From Pseudoscleropodium purum (Eukaryota > Streptophyta > Bryopsida > Hypnales > Brachytheciaceae): DNA of 64,000 nt. Each line of letters starts with the position of its first letter. Position 1 is the stretch's first letter. The notes under the pieces are model-generated. The model ran no database searches, was not told the origin of the DNA, and was given only the letters and a program-made list of their open reading frames with translations. Location: NCBI GenBank assembly GCA_963969395.1, contig OZ017797.1, positions 30,876,001 through 30,940,000 on the forward strand, read 5' to 3'. This document shows positions 26,098-38,700 of the stretch, one piece after another. The translations under genes were made by a program, and so were the position numbers.

Positions 26098-29000
26098 ATG
26101 AAGCCAGTGATGCACAGGATCTCGAGTGTTTTCAAAGAGCTTTTCCATCCTCCCGTCATGGCCATCACGTTCGATGTTCTTTGCACCACCGCCAAAGCTG
26201 TCCTCCATAACAGCAGCAGTGGCGCCGGCGAGTTTTCATCGCATCGCATCAACCCTCGCCAGTGCGCGCTTCTCGCCTCGAAAGCCTCAGAAACGTTAGC
26301 CGTTGCTGAAGACGTGGAGAGAATGGTTCGTGAGCAAGAGCGTCTTCTGACGGAAGAAGCCGAGCGAAACAGTAGTCGTCCTCCCGATTGGTCTCCCGCA
26401 GCGACGGAGCTTCACCGCGTGCTGAAAGAAGCGGAGATTCTCACCAAAGACTGCTGCTGTTGCGAGGACAACTGGCTGCAGGTCGAAGTCACGCGAGGCA
26501 ACTTGAACGAAACCTTTGCTAGGCTGCTGTTGGAGTTGGAGTGGCACACATGGATACTTTGTAGCCTCTTGGACGGTTTCACTGAGGAGGCTTCAGCGAT
26601 GAGAGAGCGATGCGAAGGAAAGTTAAGGCGCACAGACAGGTTCCTTCTGTCAGCAGCAGCGAAGCAGGACCGGCAATCATTACGAGCGCTTCTCACGAAC
26701 TCCCACGATTGCCGTGAATCGAAGGCATGTCAACCAGCCTCGGGCGATTCGTCTTCGGAGCAAACTTGTCTCGCAGCACAGCTTCTCGCGAAGATGGATG
26801 CCGAAGACCAAGAACTGGATCGAGGTGACGCCGCGGGGTTGCGGCGTCGCTTTCTGTGGGTTTTGCCAGAGAATTTTCCCAAAGGAGTCAATATTGGCAA
26901 GGGTAGCTTCGCGAAGGTGCGGGAGACGGAATGGTTAGGTCAAAAATTTGCGCAGAAAGTGTTCTACAATATAAGCCGCGACCAAGATTTCCAGAACGAG
27001 ATCGCGGCTGTTATAGGGTTAAGCCACCCTAACGTCATCCGCGTTGTGTGTTGCTCCCGCAACGCCCGGGATATGTCCATCATCATGGAGCTTATGTACA
27101 TGAGTTTGTATGACTACCTCAAGGGTTTCACTGAGTCGCCGTTCTCTATTCTCCAAGCTGTCGACCTCATGCTCCAAATCGCCGAAGGCGTAAACTACCT
27201 CCACAGTATGAATCTGGTGCATCGGGACCTCAAGTCGGGCAACATTCTTGTCCAATTCGTGGATCCAGAGTTTCAGGGGAACCCAGTGACGGAAAAGACA
27301 TCCCTAACCGCCAAGATTGCCGACTTTGGTCTGTCGAAGGTGAAAAACGACAGTACCAACAGGAACAATCAGACCGCGGACTTGGGGACGACGAAGTGGA
27401 TGGCACCGGAGACGCCGAATTCCAGGCCGTTTGACGAACCTCCCTCGGATCGCTTCCACCCGAAGAAGCTGGATGTGTACAGCTTCGCCATTATTTGCTA
27501 TGAAATTTTGTCTGGGAAAGAACCATTTGCAGGGGGGCCGTATGCGCAGATTGTTCTTCGTGTCAGGGCGGGGCTGAGGCCATCGCTGCCTGACAAAATT
27601 CCTGGACGACTGGCTACTCTGATTCAAGACTGCTGGAGTGGGGATCCTCAGCTGCGTCCCGAGTTTTCTGCAATTTGCACGGAGCTTCGGTTCATCAAAG
27701 GGCTTCTCTTACAAGGTATATATTCCCATTCCCGTAAAGCATGCAATCTTTGAAGTGCATGTTAAGATGACATGTTGAAAATGGCATGTCAAGACATTCA
27801 CGTGCCCACAACTCTAATAAACTAAGGCTTGGTAGAGTTGTGATTCCTTTTCTAATTTTGGTGACCCTCCTAATAGAATGATTGTAGTAATGTGGTGGAG
27901 TGTGATTATCAAGTTGGTTTATTTAACCTGTGAATGTGCATATTTGGCTCTGTTATCAGGTAGATTTTCGTTAAGCCCGTATTTTTTCTAATGACCCCGA
28001 CCGAAATTGGCAGGTCACAACTTTGAAAAGGACATCAGTCTTGACTTCAACTTGGACCTCAAATCCGTGAAGGTGAGATTTTATTTTCACTTATGCAATG
28101 TTTGTCAGGATTATGTCTGAATTTGTACTGATGAAATCTATAATGAAGTCATGGCAAGCGAAATATGAGTTTCATAACCTGAGAAGGACCAAATACAAAA
28201 TAGTGGAACTCCTGCAGTTTGTTTGGGTGCATATTCATAGTGTTGCAACATTGAATGAAGCCCTCCCTTCACAACACTCACGTAGAACCCGTCAGCAATC
28301 TGACAGCACTTTAGACGATAGCACGGCATTGCAATTTTCGTCAAATGTAACATCTGATTCAACTCGGTCATTGGATGTGTGAAAACTTGAAATCAAATCA
28401 CCAGGTTCAAGGGCCTTGGGGTCGACCTGACAATGATGGGCATATGTTTTTTGATGGAATATTCACATTCCTCAAACGGATAGTGCTGCATTTTGATAAG
28501 GAACCAACTAACATCTGGTATATGGAGCTGGAGTACGACGTCAATGGAACATCTTTCGTTGTTGGTCACGGTAGAAAAGCTGGTGGCACTGTATTTGCAA
28601 CGGTAAGTTAACCTCGCAACACAAGTGTGCTCACTTCAGAGGTCCAAATCAACAACTCCTCTAGTAGGATTGCCATAACATTCTTGAACCTTCTGCAATG
28701 ATCCCTTTTATATTGCTATTGTATGTAAAGTATTTTGACTACATGCACTACTGTTGTGAACCATCAAGTTCAAGAGTTTTCTTGCTCCCTTCTCTTGCCG
28801 TAAAAATTTGTACCCTGAGTTGCAAAAGGGACTTGTTATCGTGGGTTCAAGAATGTTACAATATGAAAAGAGAGTCTATGTAAGGAGTAGAGTGACATGT
28901 GTTATTTTTTTCATTTACAAATCCTATGTGTGCTAGATGGGACCCTACTTGCATATGCAATGATAGAGTTCTACGAAACCATTAACTTTTGATTATGAAG

Positions 29001-29377
29001 AGATCTTAATAGTTATTGAAAGGATTTACTTATTCTTTGAGTTAGTTTGATTTTGATCCTATTCTTTGCCACATTTTGTTCAGGTAAACATTGATGGACC
29101 TTCTGAGTACCTTGTGCAAATTGAAGGATCCTTCGGCACATCAAGAAATTTACCAAGTCTCACAGTTGTGCAAACTTTAACATTCCGCACAAATAAGAAA
29201 ACTTATGGGCCATTTGGAAGGGAGAAGGAGACTGGGGTTCATGAGACTAAGTTCAAGAGTAATTATGGTAGGATTGTAGGCATCTTTGGACGAAAACATG
29301 AATGGTTGGATCAAATAGGTTGTCTTATTGCACCTAGTACCATTGCAAGTCCTACATTGCGATCCATCATCTTCTAA
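26098..29377 (+). CDS. MLKL/DUF1221-like helical domain - protein kinase - jacalin lectin fusion
   Basis: Four exons (26098-27715, 28014-28072, 28405-28602, 29084-29377) with GT-AG introns and matching phases give 722 residues. Residues about 24-200 are helical and share the INPRQC ... W.PA..ELHRVLKEAE pattern of plant DUF1221 kinases, the group containing plant MLKL-like proteins with HeLo-type bundles. Residues 262-535 form a Ser/Thr-type kinase with P-loop IGKGSFAKV, Lys287, HRDLKSGN (375-382), DFG (409-411) and MAPE (435-438), so it should be active. Residues 560-715 form a jacalin-related lectin: GPWGRPDNDGHMFFDG, then TYGPFGREKETG, and WLDQIGCLI near the end. I see no signal peptide or membrane segment, so a cytoplasmic immune or stress receptor is plausible; that role is inference. 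Starts at Met5 or Met21 are alternatives. A broken duplicate lies 25 kb downstream. Confidence 0.88.
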
Positions 29378-30229
29378 GAGTCCTTGAAGGTCTTTATAGG
29401 CACCAAGTGAGAAGAGGCTTTTGCATTTTACTAAACCTACATTGATATTGAATGCAAGGAAGCTTAGTTTGTTGCTTCTCTAAATGGATTAGTTATATAA
29501 CGGTAGGCTATTTCTAGTGAATGGGAGGAAGCTATTAGTGTATTGCTATTCAAAATGCTAGTTAGAGTTATCAAGGTAGGGTATTAGAACAGGAACCCAT
29601 AGGTTTACAATAGCCTTTTGTTTAATTTAATCCTCACAAATGCTTCAATTATTTTCATTTCAGAATTCAGAGTGATAGATTTTCTTGTTGTATATTTTTT
29701 ATTTGATACTTGGTAGATTTAAAAAAAAATTGGTAACTACAATTGAACTTGTATTGCATAGTCCTACTATTAATCTTTGTAGTTGGAAATCCAACTAAAC
29801 TACCATCTATTGCATGGATCTTTGATGCAAATATGATGTTCCAAAGTATATAAAGCTTCAATTCAACTAACAATGAAGTTGTCCATAAGGGATTATTACA
29901 CCTTTTCCCTATTCTCGATCTTTATAGAATGAGGACGAAGCATTGTCTCCTTGAATTGGGAAGGGCCCATTCTTTAATGATTGAATGTGAAGAATGAATA
30001 TTCTGTTGAAGGTGAAGAATGAGTATGAAGATTGAACAATTGTGGAGAAGATTAACAAATGGTGTCCATTCTCATTCTTCACAGGGTGAAAAAGAGAGTC
30101 ACACCTTTTTCATGGAGAAGGGCTCCTATTGGCTCTACTTTCCACTCCATAGCAACTCATTCTTCATAGAAGTTTCATTCATAGAGGAGGTGTGACAACC
30201 CCTTATGTGCATATATGACAGCACATTGG
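29378..30229. other. 3' flank of the kinase-jacalin gene
   Basis: No gene. 29,378-29,590 matches the 3' flank of the duplicate (53,808-54,035), and 29,595-29,850 matches 62,970-63,215. The collinearity is broken in the duplicate by an 8.9-kb insertion. A direct motif GTGAAGAATGA with inverse copies near 30,080 gives a weak local hairpin. Confidence 0.7.
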
Positions 30230-32295
30230 TCACTTGGGACGCAATGCTATTTCAATCTCCCTATCACCAGATTTCTGCGTCCCAGATCTAGAGCTCAAGA
30301 GATCATCAATCGAAAGATGTGGAATGTTTTGCCTGAAGAAAGCTGAACCATCAAGCCGAGACTCGGGCACCACAGGCACCTCCGCATCCCCAGCCAAGAC
30401 CTGCACAACCTACCGCATCGAAGGTCGACACGCAGGATCCGGATGCGAGCACAGCAACCCTAATTTCAAAACAATGCACATTTGCTCATAATCGAAATCA
30501 GCATTCAACAAACGATCCGCCACAGTGAGAAGCTGGTCATCTTTTAACCGTCTCCAAACAATGTCCACCAACACCAAGTCTTCGTCGTTTTCCACATTAG
30601 GCTTGTAAGCTTTTCTTCCGCAAGCGAGTTCCAATGCCACGGCTCCGAATGCATACACATCCGTTTTGTCCGTGAATTTTCCACCAGCAGCTTCTGGAGT
30701 GATGTATCCATACGTTCCAGCCACCATTGTGGTTGCCGCGTGCTTCTCATGATCCACGAGACGTGCAAGTCCAAAGTCTCCAAGTTTCGGATTATACTCC
30801 TCGTCCAACATGATGTTACTCGACTTCACGTCTCGGTGGATCACTTGTTGCCGCCAGCCTTCATGAAGGTAGTGAAGAGCTGCAGCAGTACCAGACACAA
30901 TTTTCCACCTCTGACTCCACGACAAACTTCATCTGGGTTTTTTGGTTTGAACAAAGCTTGATCCAGAGAACCTCTCGGCAAAAGCTCATACACCAGCAAG
31001 AACTTGCCTCTGTCTCTGCAGAATCCCATGAGCTCCACAACATTGCGGTGCCGCAGCTGGCTGATGATCTTAACCTCAGTCGGAAACTCTCGCTCCCCTT
31101 GTCGAGAGTTGTCACTTACTTTTTTTACAGCGACTTCAGCGCCCGTCTTGGGTAATACGCCTTTGTGCACACTCCCGAACCCGCCTTCTCCGAGTTTCGA
31201 CTGGTCGCTGAACTGATTCGTGGCCACACAGAGGTGCTTATAGCTGATAAACTCAGGCATGCCCGCCATTTCAATCATTTCGCTGTTCTCCCAGCAGTCC
31301 TCACGGGCACGCTTCTTCTTCCGACTTACATACACACAAACCCCAACAGCAATGGCGAAAATCCCAAACAAAATCCCAAACAAAATCCCACCAGAAACGG
31401 CCCCTGCAATGAGCTCCACGCTCACCTTCGACTCTGCTGCAAATCCGCTTGCAATCCCAAAGCTTGTAAACGTCCAATTGTAGATATAATACACCGACCA
31501 CGCATCCCCATGAGCACCCGAGAATCCCATCCACATCTTCTCATCCATAGCATCACTCAAATCATAAGTGCAGTTGATAAGCGGCACACTCGGCCTTGAA
31601 GAAGTATTCGCCAGTCTCACCTGCAAATTACTTGTTGCCCCATCATACTCAATCCACGCATACCACACATCCCTGTGCCAGAACGTAATCCCTGTTTTGT
31701 TCTTCACATACGAGAAGCAAGTGTCGACCGAGATCGCAATTCGAATGTCCAGTCCCACATGCTCTTCTTGCAAGAGCTTCGGATCCGTGTCTTCAATAGT
31801 CCAGCTATCAAACTCAATGGCTACCACTCGGGGGTTGCTCTCAGGGATGAGAGAGAAAATGCCGAATCGACCTGCTGCTTCCCCTCTCCATGTACTGGAA
31901 TTTGAAAACATGAACGTGAAGACATCCCCTCTTTTGAAGTTCACGTCGGTGGCATTCGTTGATGAACTGTAATTCATGGGCACTTCTCGGAAGGTGAAGC
32001 CGGTTTTGAAGGAGGCGACGGTGTTGGTGGAGGGGTCTTTCATGCGGACAGGAGTGGTGTAGTAGACGACTCCTGAAGAGGATTGCTTCGGGTCCGTGAT
32101 GTTGATGATGGCGATCGTTTGATTGGCAGGGAAAAAATCACACTAGTAGGAGTCTAAGCAGTTGATGTCGGTGGGGGTTAAGCTAGTGGGGATGGTGAAG
32201 TTGCCGTTGATGTAAGGAAAGAATGAGGCACAACAGAGCATGAGGAGCACAGTGATGATGGCCATTGTGGCCTTCTTCTCGTCTTGGGATCTCAT
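30230..32295 (-). pseudogene. L-type lectin receptor kinase (LecRK) pseudogene
   Basis: A single-exon relic of a plasma-membrane lectin receptor kinase. The order is signal peptide (about residues 11-31), legume-type lectin domain, a membrane segment after KVSVELIAGAV, then a kinase domain with LGEGGFGSVHKG, VAVKKV, VIHRDVKSSN, GDFGLARLVD and a TPE in place of the usual APE. Three lesions break it. There is an in-frame TAG at codon 51 (32,143-32,145), just after the lectin domain begins. A one-base deletion near 30,925 falls between KNPDEV and SWSQRWKIV. A TAG at 30,410-30,412 interrupts the conserved RPSMR.VVQVLAG motif, and the downstream tail stays open to 30,230. The first 50 residues cannot rescue a protein. 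Everything else is well preserved, so inactivation is recent. Confidence 0.92.
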
Positions 32296-34260
32296 CTTAT
32301 ACTAAATTCAAAGTGCCGTGAAGCATCAGAAATGGCTTCCAATTGGTGAGGGGCACCGAGACCGTTAGGTTTGATCTTTGCCAAGGTAGTGAGCTGTAGT
32401 CTACTGAGAAACCAAGTCAGCATGGAAAGCATAACATTAACTCCAGCAAGTCTGCACGGAGAGAAAAACAGTCAGATTTGGCCTTAGTCAAGTGAATGGA
32501 ATCGAAGTTTACAATGCATGGTAGAGGTTACTAAACGCGTCAGGAACCTGATTCTGATTTTGAATCGTAAGTTAATCGTGTTTCCGACAGCAACTCATCT
32601 ATTTGTACACAAGGTTGGACTTATATAAAACAAAGTGCAGGAAACATGAATTGGCCAAATGTCTATGATCACCGACGTTTGAATAGAAATGGGATTCTCT
32701 TCTATCACTTATAGTGAAGTTCTAGACAATTCTCGCACTTTGTAATGGAACAGGGATAAAGATTTGATCACAACAGATTTGGCTCTCGTACCCACCGTGA
32801 TCTCTCCGTCCACAACGCCATACTTCTCCCCAAAATGAAGCCCTCGCGTCTGTTAAAATGCTTAAAAGTGACGCAAACAGTATCCTCTACCCTAAATACC
32901 AGCAAAATGGGTCCGAAGGGCTATATATCCTCCTCAGTAATGGTTCGCTTACTCGAGTGACTCTGGAAACTAAAGCTACACGAGGAATCTAAAGCAGGGG
33001 AGTCCAGGAGGCAACTAAAACGGAAATTTAACTTCGATTACATGCTCAGTACGATGCGAAATGGCACAATCTTGTCACAAATTGCAGACAACACTTCACA
33101 CAGAGGCTAAGCTTCCGAATGAATTGAAACAAGTTATACTGAAGTTCGATCACGAAGCGCATAAGTACAGAGAGTGGGAATCTTACCGACAGATTGAAAG
33201 CAGACGACGTTACACTCGAATCCCCTCGTCCTAAGATTTTGCCAATAGAGCTCCCATCCGCCATAGCCAAAGAAGCGGAGATCCAAATCATCTAGTGAGT
33301 GGAGGGGAAGATCAGCGGTATCAAGTTGCATATTAATTGCCAGCTATTGACGTACATACTATTGACCCCCAAAATTACTCTATTCTGCAACTTTGCCGTC
33401 CTCTACACCAGATTCTGCCTCTTGCACCAATTAAGTTTCGGCCAATTCCAGCATCGATCATGCTCAGCACATGAAACTGCAAGCAAGCCAGAAGCAAGTA
33501 CGGGAACCTCTGCAGTCAGTCAAACTACATTGCCCCAGTGCTTCAATCTTAGTCTTGAGAAAGTGCGCCGCTGCACCACCAAGATCTGCACCATATATCC
33601 AAACTTCGACATTCACAGAAACTTGGAAGCTTTGCAAATTAATAAGTTTAGTTGCAGACACAAAAAGACCAGTGCAAAGGGAGATTGCAAATGCGTGCTG
33701 CTACAAGGCCATTCAGTGATTGTCCTGGGACCTTGTGTCCATGACGAGAGGGAGAGCACAAATGACAGAAACTGGGGGAAGGAAAAATCTATTTATTAAG
33801 TTACACGGTTGAAGGCCCAGCCACACGTGGCGATGGGTGGGCAGATCAGGTACTTCGGTGAATGTGTATTTTGCTGGAAATCATAGAATCTTTCAAGCTA
33901 TTTGATCGTTTTTAAATCGCAATATTGGGGGGTTGATTTCTTGAAACAGCAACCCCCCCCCCCGCCCCCCCCCATTCTCAGAAACGCCCATTTGACCTTG
34001 ACAAAGTATCTTACACAGTACCGTACGTGCAAAGCATCATTGCATTTTTCTGTCGTGGACTCGGTGGCCTCCCATTCTCCCATTGCCATGGTCACATTCA
34101 ACGACCATGGCGTCTCTAACTTCCGGTCTGCTTTGCTTTGCTGTGGGATTGGTATTGACCACGACGAAGGTTTCACAAGGGCCTTGAGTGTGGCATTAGC
34201 ACGCCGTTGTTTCCACAGTAAAGACAGAACAACTAACTAAGGTAGTCTGCTCTTCAAAGC
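32296..34260. other. GC-richer region without a recognised gene
   Basis: The composition is gene-like, but I cannot build a gene. Open frames lie at 33,299-33,799 (+), 33,134-33,331 (-) and 33,464-33,661 (-). A possible minus-strand exon from 33,291 ends at a good donor (GTAAGA, near 33,187). It includes the repeat shared with the Nudix-gene intron, a C-run (33,951-33,974) and a small inverted repeat with CCATGGTC and GACCATGG arms near 34,086-34,110. It may be the promoter of the LecRK plus a decayed gene. Confidence 0.4.
32773..32892 (-). repeat. Dispersed repeat shared with a Nudix-gene intron
   Basis: Resembles 5,146-5,275, in the same orientation. The shared blocks ATTTGGCTCT, GTGATCTCT, AAAAGTGACGCAA and GTATCCTCTA are separated by indels. 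Confidence 0.5.
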
Positions 34261-35029
34261 AACCATTCAACCCCAAAGTGACATAGGATTTTCTTCCATG
34301 AAGAATTGCTTTCTCAGGTGTTCATTTTGGAATTTTCTGCATGGCAAATCGGTAGCTTTGGGGGTCAATCCAACTGCACAGAGGAACATCACACTAGTCC
34401 GAGAATACCCTCAAAAATTTTCAACCACTAATTCGCTTATTTTATATATTTTTTTGAATTATGAAATGCTATAAAAAGTGAAGAAAGAGCAGGGGAAAAC
34501 AATGTTTTTCTTACTTCGGCACCTAGTACATCAAGCAAACTTGCTAATTAGCCATCAAGTCAAACTAAGAATTTCAAGGTTGCCATACAAAGTACCATGC
34601 CTGCTTGAAAAAATTGCAAAATCTACAAAAATGTGCTATACTCAATGTCTTGAATGCAGGTAGGTTAGACTCTTGTAATGGAGGACCTTTTCTTTCACTA
34701 AATCAACAAAATTTGAAAAATAAAAACCATGGAAATCCAAGCAGTCACAAGTAGCATGACATTTGAAAGGAGTTGCACAAATTTTTATGGAAGGAATGAA
34801 CAACTCAATCTTTGGCAAGGTGACTTGAATTGGCCAAGAACCAAGCAGACAAACCTCGCCTAGTTTTTGAACCACAAGGGCCTCACCAATACCTACCAAC
34901 TTGAAATTGTCTCATAAATTGTTGTTCTTTCTCAAATTTCACGTGCTTGGTGTCGTTAGAGAGGTCTTCCTAAATCCTACAAATACTTTGTGATACAATT
35001 CTGCAATTAAATTAAGGAAATCATGCAAA
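34261..35029. other. Gene-free AT-rich segment
   Basis: No gene, RNA or element boundary recognised. Confidence 0.55.
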
Positions 35030-35310
35030 ATTTGTATTGAAAATTGTTGAGGACAGTTTCTATCCCCAATGACACTTTGGGGTTAAAAACTGACAATTGC
35101 CTATATGGGGAAGCTAAACTTCTTCAAACAATTTTTAGTGAATTTTTGTAAGAAGAATCATGGATTTGGCATCTAAAGCAAGTCATTTCGTATTGAATGG
35201 ACCTTTGTGGAATTAGTTATGAATTTTTGAAGTTGAAACCCAAAGGTCACTGAAAGCAACCACCTCTTGAAATGTACATTGGTGGTACATTGAAGAAAGT
35301 CAAATGTAAT
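35030..35310 (+). repeat. Inverted repeat shared with 40,060-40,350
   Basis: About 280 bp with an inverse relative 5 kb away. Shared blocks include GGGGAAGCTAAACTTC, CTGAAAGCAACCACCTCTT and TGGTACATTGAAGAAAG, read inversely at the partner. Probably an old mobile element. Confidence 0.55.
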
Positions 35311-35589
35311 TCTACGTCTTGATTGTTTTTAGGGTATGGTTGTGTTTAAAAAGACTACCTTACATTTTCCATGGCCCTTCAATCCTTGACTATTGTATGT
35401 ATAGCAAATGTAGTTATTAAGCACTCAAGGTGTATAGTGACACTTTGTGTCACTATGCACTCCCCCCTCAATTTTTATTTAAAATTTTTTATTTTACCAC
35501 CTCCACTCACCCCCACCTATCATTTAGAATTTGATTTAAATTTTTTTATCTCACCCCCTCTTGTAATCTTCAGAATCAAAGTTCTTGAC

Positions 35590-35920
35590 AAACAATATAG
35601 GACAATTGATCCCGTATCCAATACTATATCCATATTCAGTACCCGTATTCAGTGCCCATATTCAATATCCATATTCAATATCCATATTCAATATCCATAT
35701 TCAATATCCATATTCAATATCCATATTCAATACACGTATTCAATACACATATCTAGTACACGTATTTAGTACACGTATTTAGTACTCATATCCAGTACCC
35801 ATATCCGTATTCGTATTCGTATTCAATATTTGTATTTTATATTTGAACGGCTCAAATTAAATTTCACAAGATCAACATCTTGTGATTTTTTGAGAAATCA
35901 ACATCAATTTTGAGGGTAAG
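35590..35920 (+). repeat. Dispersed repeat with 13-bp minisatellite
   Basis: Inverse relative of 19,250-19,510. The core 35,651-35,790 is a tandem array of the 13-base unit TTCAATATCCATA (five near-perfect units, then decayed ACACGTATTC variants). A unique tail of the family follows (TTCACAAGATCAACATCTTG and onwards). Confidence 0.8.
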
Positions 35921-38109
35921 CATTTTTTTTCAAAAAAATCAACGGCTCACAAATTTTTTGAGAGAGGAGGGGGGGAACTCATGGGAAATTGGGGTGGCAG
36001 GTGAGTTTCAATGTATAGTAAGTAATAGAATTGTTGAAAAAAAATTCCATTCTTCATTTTGGACCTTTGCAACATTGTATACCAATGAAGCAAGGATTCC
36101 TTTTGCATTTTTGAAAAAGAGCCCCCTACAATGAACAAAATTATCTTATTGATGTCTCCATAGTCAACTCCAATCTTTGAATTAATTGACAAGTCCTTCC
36201 CAGATATCTAGTTAAACAAAATACTCCTTCCCAACATGAGGAAGACCGTGGCTTAGTGATATAATGTTATGTTTCCCATAGAGTCAATTCTCCACCAAAT
36301 TTTAAAACCAATTCCATATCTTCTAGAAGTTAAGAAAGGTTGGAGGACAAAATGTATTAAAATTTGAGGTGTGGACAATTGATCCACTCCTATCCCTTTA
36401 ATCCATGTGAAGTACAATTTTGCACCTAAATATTCAAGGAATGTGTGATGCTCATCACGAGGCTCATTGACATCTACTAACATTGCTTTGGCTCTAGATT
36501 GATCTCTAAAACCTAAATTGAAGCGTCTCAAATCAAGTGAGTGTCTTGTAGATTGAGAGTAGATTAGAAGTGTTAAATTGGTGGAAGATTGGTGGTGGGT
36601 TTCAAACAACTTCTAGAGCCTCTAATGGAAATTTTAATTTATTATTTCTAAATTTTTTTACCATTTCTTTTCCTTGTTTGATATGCCTCAAAATTTGATA
36701 TCTTTTCTTTCTCTTTCATAACTTTCAAAATATAAAATTGATTTAAAAATTTAGTAAGGTATTGTCTATAGGGGGGAGGATCTCAATGAAAAATGGATCC
36801 TTGACTCCAATTTGACTTTTGATTGCTAGTTTGTTTTACAAGCCTAAAAAGAACATTAGTCACGTAGAGGGTTGTACTATATCCAACAAGTTAAATTGAT
36901 GGTAACTAGTGAGACAAAAGCCTTTGTTGAATTAGCTTAAATTGGTTTGGCAAATTATCATTCAAAATCAATCTTATCATGTATCAATGAATATCATGTA
37001 TCATGTATCAAGTTATAGAATTTTTGAGGGTTTTATTAGAAAAAATTTCTATATGCTAAAAGTAGAAAGATTTTAAACCATTCAGGATAATGTAAATACA
37101 TAGAGTCAAAATTACAATTAGAGGTTGTTTTTTACTTGTAGACAAAAAACAATTAGAGGTTGTTTTAAAAATTGGAATTGGTTTAAAATTTTTGTGAATT
37201 TTCAAAGTGAAACCTTTAAGTGTCATATAGGTCCTTATTTGAAGCACCTTTAAAAAGACTTAGATTTTCACAAGAGCATCGGTTGACTGCATGTAAATGA
37301 CGAATATGAATTCAATGGTGCAACAATGTACAACTCCGTTGGACAAAAATGATCCCTAAACTTAATAGTAATTCATGTAGCAACAATTTTGTTGAATCTT
37401 TTTTTTTTATTTATTTTGGATATGGACATTTTTGAACAAAATAGTATCTACCTTACCAATCTTATAGAGTTATGGATCTTTTTCGCCTTGTACTATTACA
37501 ATTGATAAATGAGCTTAAGGTCTTAAAATTTAAGCGACGGTTCAAACCAATTCAATATGTCACCTATCCATAATTATCCATCCTACATGCCTTTATAATA
37601 AGGTAGTTGGAAGGTGCTTTGTGGGCCCAAACTTCTCCAATTAAGAACCCCAACTCTATGAGTATTGAAAATGCCCTCGCAAAGCTAACCCTGCTTTCAA
37701 AATCTCTTTTTTCTCTAAACTTTGGACAATCTTAGGCCTAAGCATTCTCTTTGCAAATAATTGGTGTTTATAAATAGGGAGATTTAGCGGCTAGTAGAAA
37801 ATCAATCAAGTAAAATCAATAAATTATTGTCATTATTCCAGATTTTTAGGTTGTATAACCAAACAAAAAACTAGGAATACAAGAAATGAATTGCTACAGT
37901 GAATATGAAAAGAAACGTTTTTTCATCCTTTCACCATTAAAAGCAAGCAAGTTATAATTCCCCCATACAAGCTTTTGCTAGTTCCTAGCTAAGTAGCCTA
38001 AAGGTATAGCCAATTAGAACCAAGTCTTGTATTCGAAATTCAACATTAAATTCCAAATAATTCAACAATTATTTCACATTGCTACAAAAATCAGTTATTG
38101 TGAGTGTCT
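35921..38109. other. Gene-free AT-rich segment
   Basis: No convincing gene. A 118-codon minus-strand frame (36,253-36,609) is open but resembles nothing I recognise and has no exon-like borders. A TCATGTATCA direct repeat occurs near 36,977-37,012. Confidence 0.5.
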
Positions 38110-38700
38110 AGAGATGAAAAGATAAGCATTTCATACAAGTGGGAAGGTAAGAAGTAAAGCAACCCATGTGGGATATATAAATTAGAACTAGTAGAAGCTC
38201 AAGTACATAATTATAGTTAAGTCAAAAACAAGAATTGTGTTGATAGTCTAATTTCAGACCTCATTTAGGCATAATAGAATATAAAAAAATTTACTTTGAA
38301 CGAGGTCAATGTAGAAAATCAAACTAACTTTCATTTCAAAAAATGAGTTGAGATTTCAAGTTTCCAATTAAAAGTAATGGACAAAGATCAAAGAAGGGTT
38401 AGAAAGAACATTTTCTTTGACATTTTTTTCAAATATTCTTTCTGAATTTTGCCCATAGTTTTTTTTGGAGGCTAAAAATCACAAACAGTTGTAGATGAAA
38501 CTTAGTTTGATTTACCAATTTTTCTTAGTTCAAAGACTTTTGAAAAAAAATTATTCTACTATGTCCAAATGAGGTCTAAAGTTCTACTTTCAACACAATT
38601 CCTGCATTTCCCACAATGAGCAGTCAAGTTGTCAACTTTTCAAATTGTCCATATCCTTTAAGGATCCATGATGGACAATTGGTTTGATTATAATAATGAC
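38110..38700 (+). repeat. Foldback family C, copy 3, within a longer shared repeat
   Basis: A foldback at about 38,245-38,590 (arms with CATTTAGGCATAATAGAA and TTCTACTATGTCCAAATGAG) lies within about 590 bp that matches 42,370-42,930, including outer blocks such as ATACAAGTGGGAA, AACACAATTCC and CATATCCTTT followed by ATGGACAATTG. Confidence 0.65.

Noticed and set aside
26296..26696. Antisense open frames over the kinase exon
   Set aside because: Shadows produced by the GC-rich codon use of the real exon.
30400..30930. Introns explaining the breaks in the LecRK
   Set aside because: Conserved motifs abut the breaks with no missing or extra sequence, and L-type LecRK genes usually lack introns.
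36253..36609. A 118-codon minus-strand frame as a gene
   Set aside because: No domain, no splice context and the same composition as the surrounding desert.
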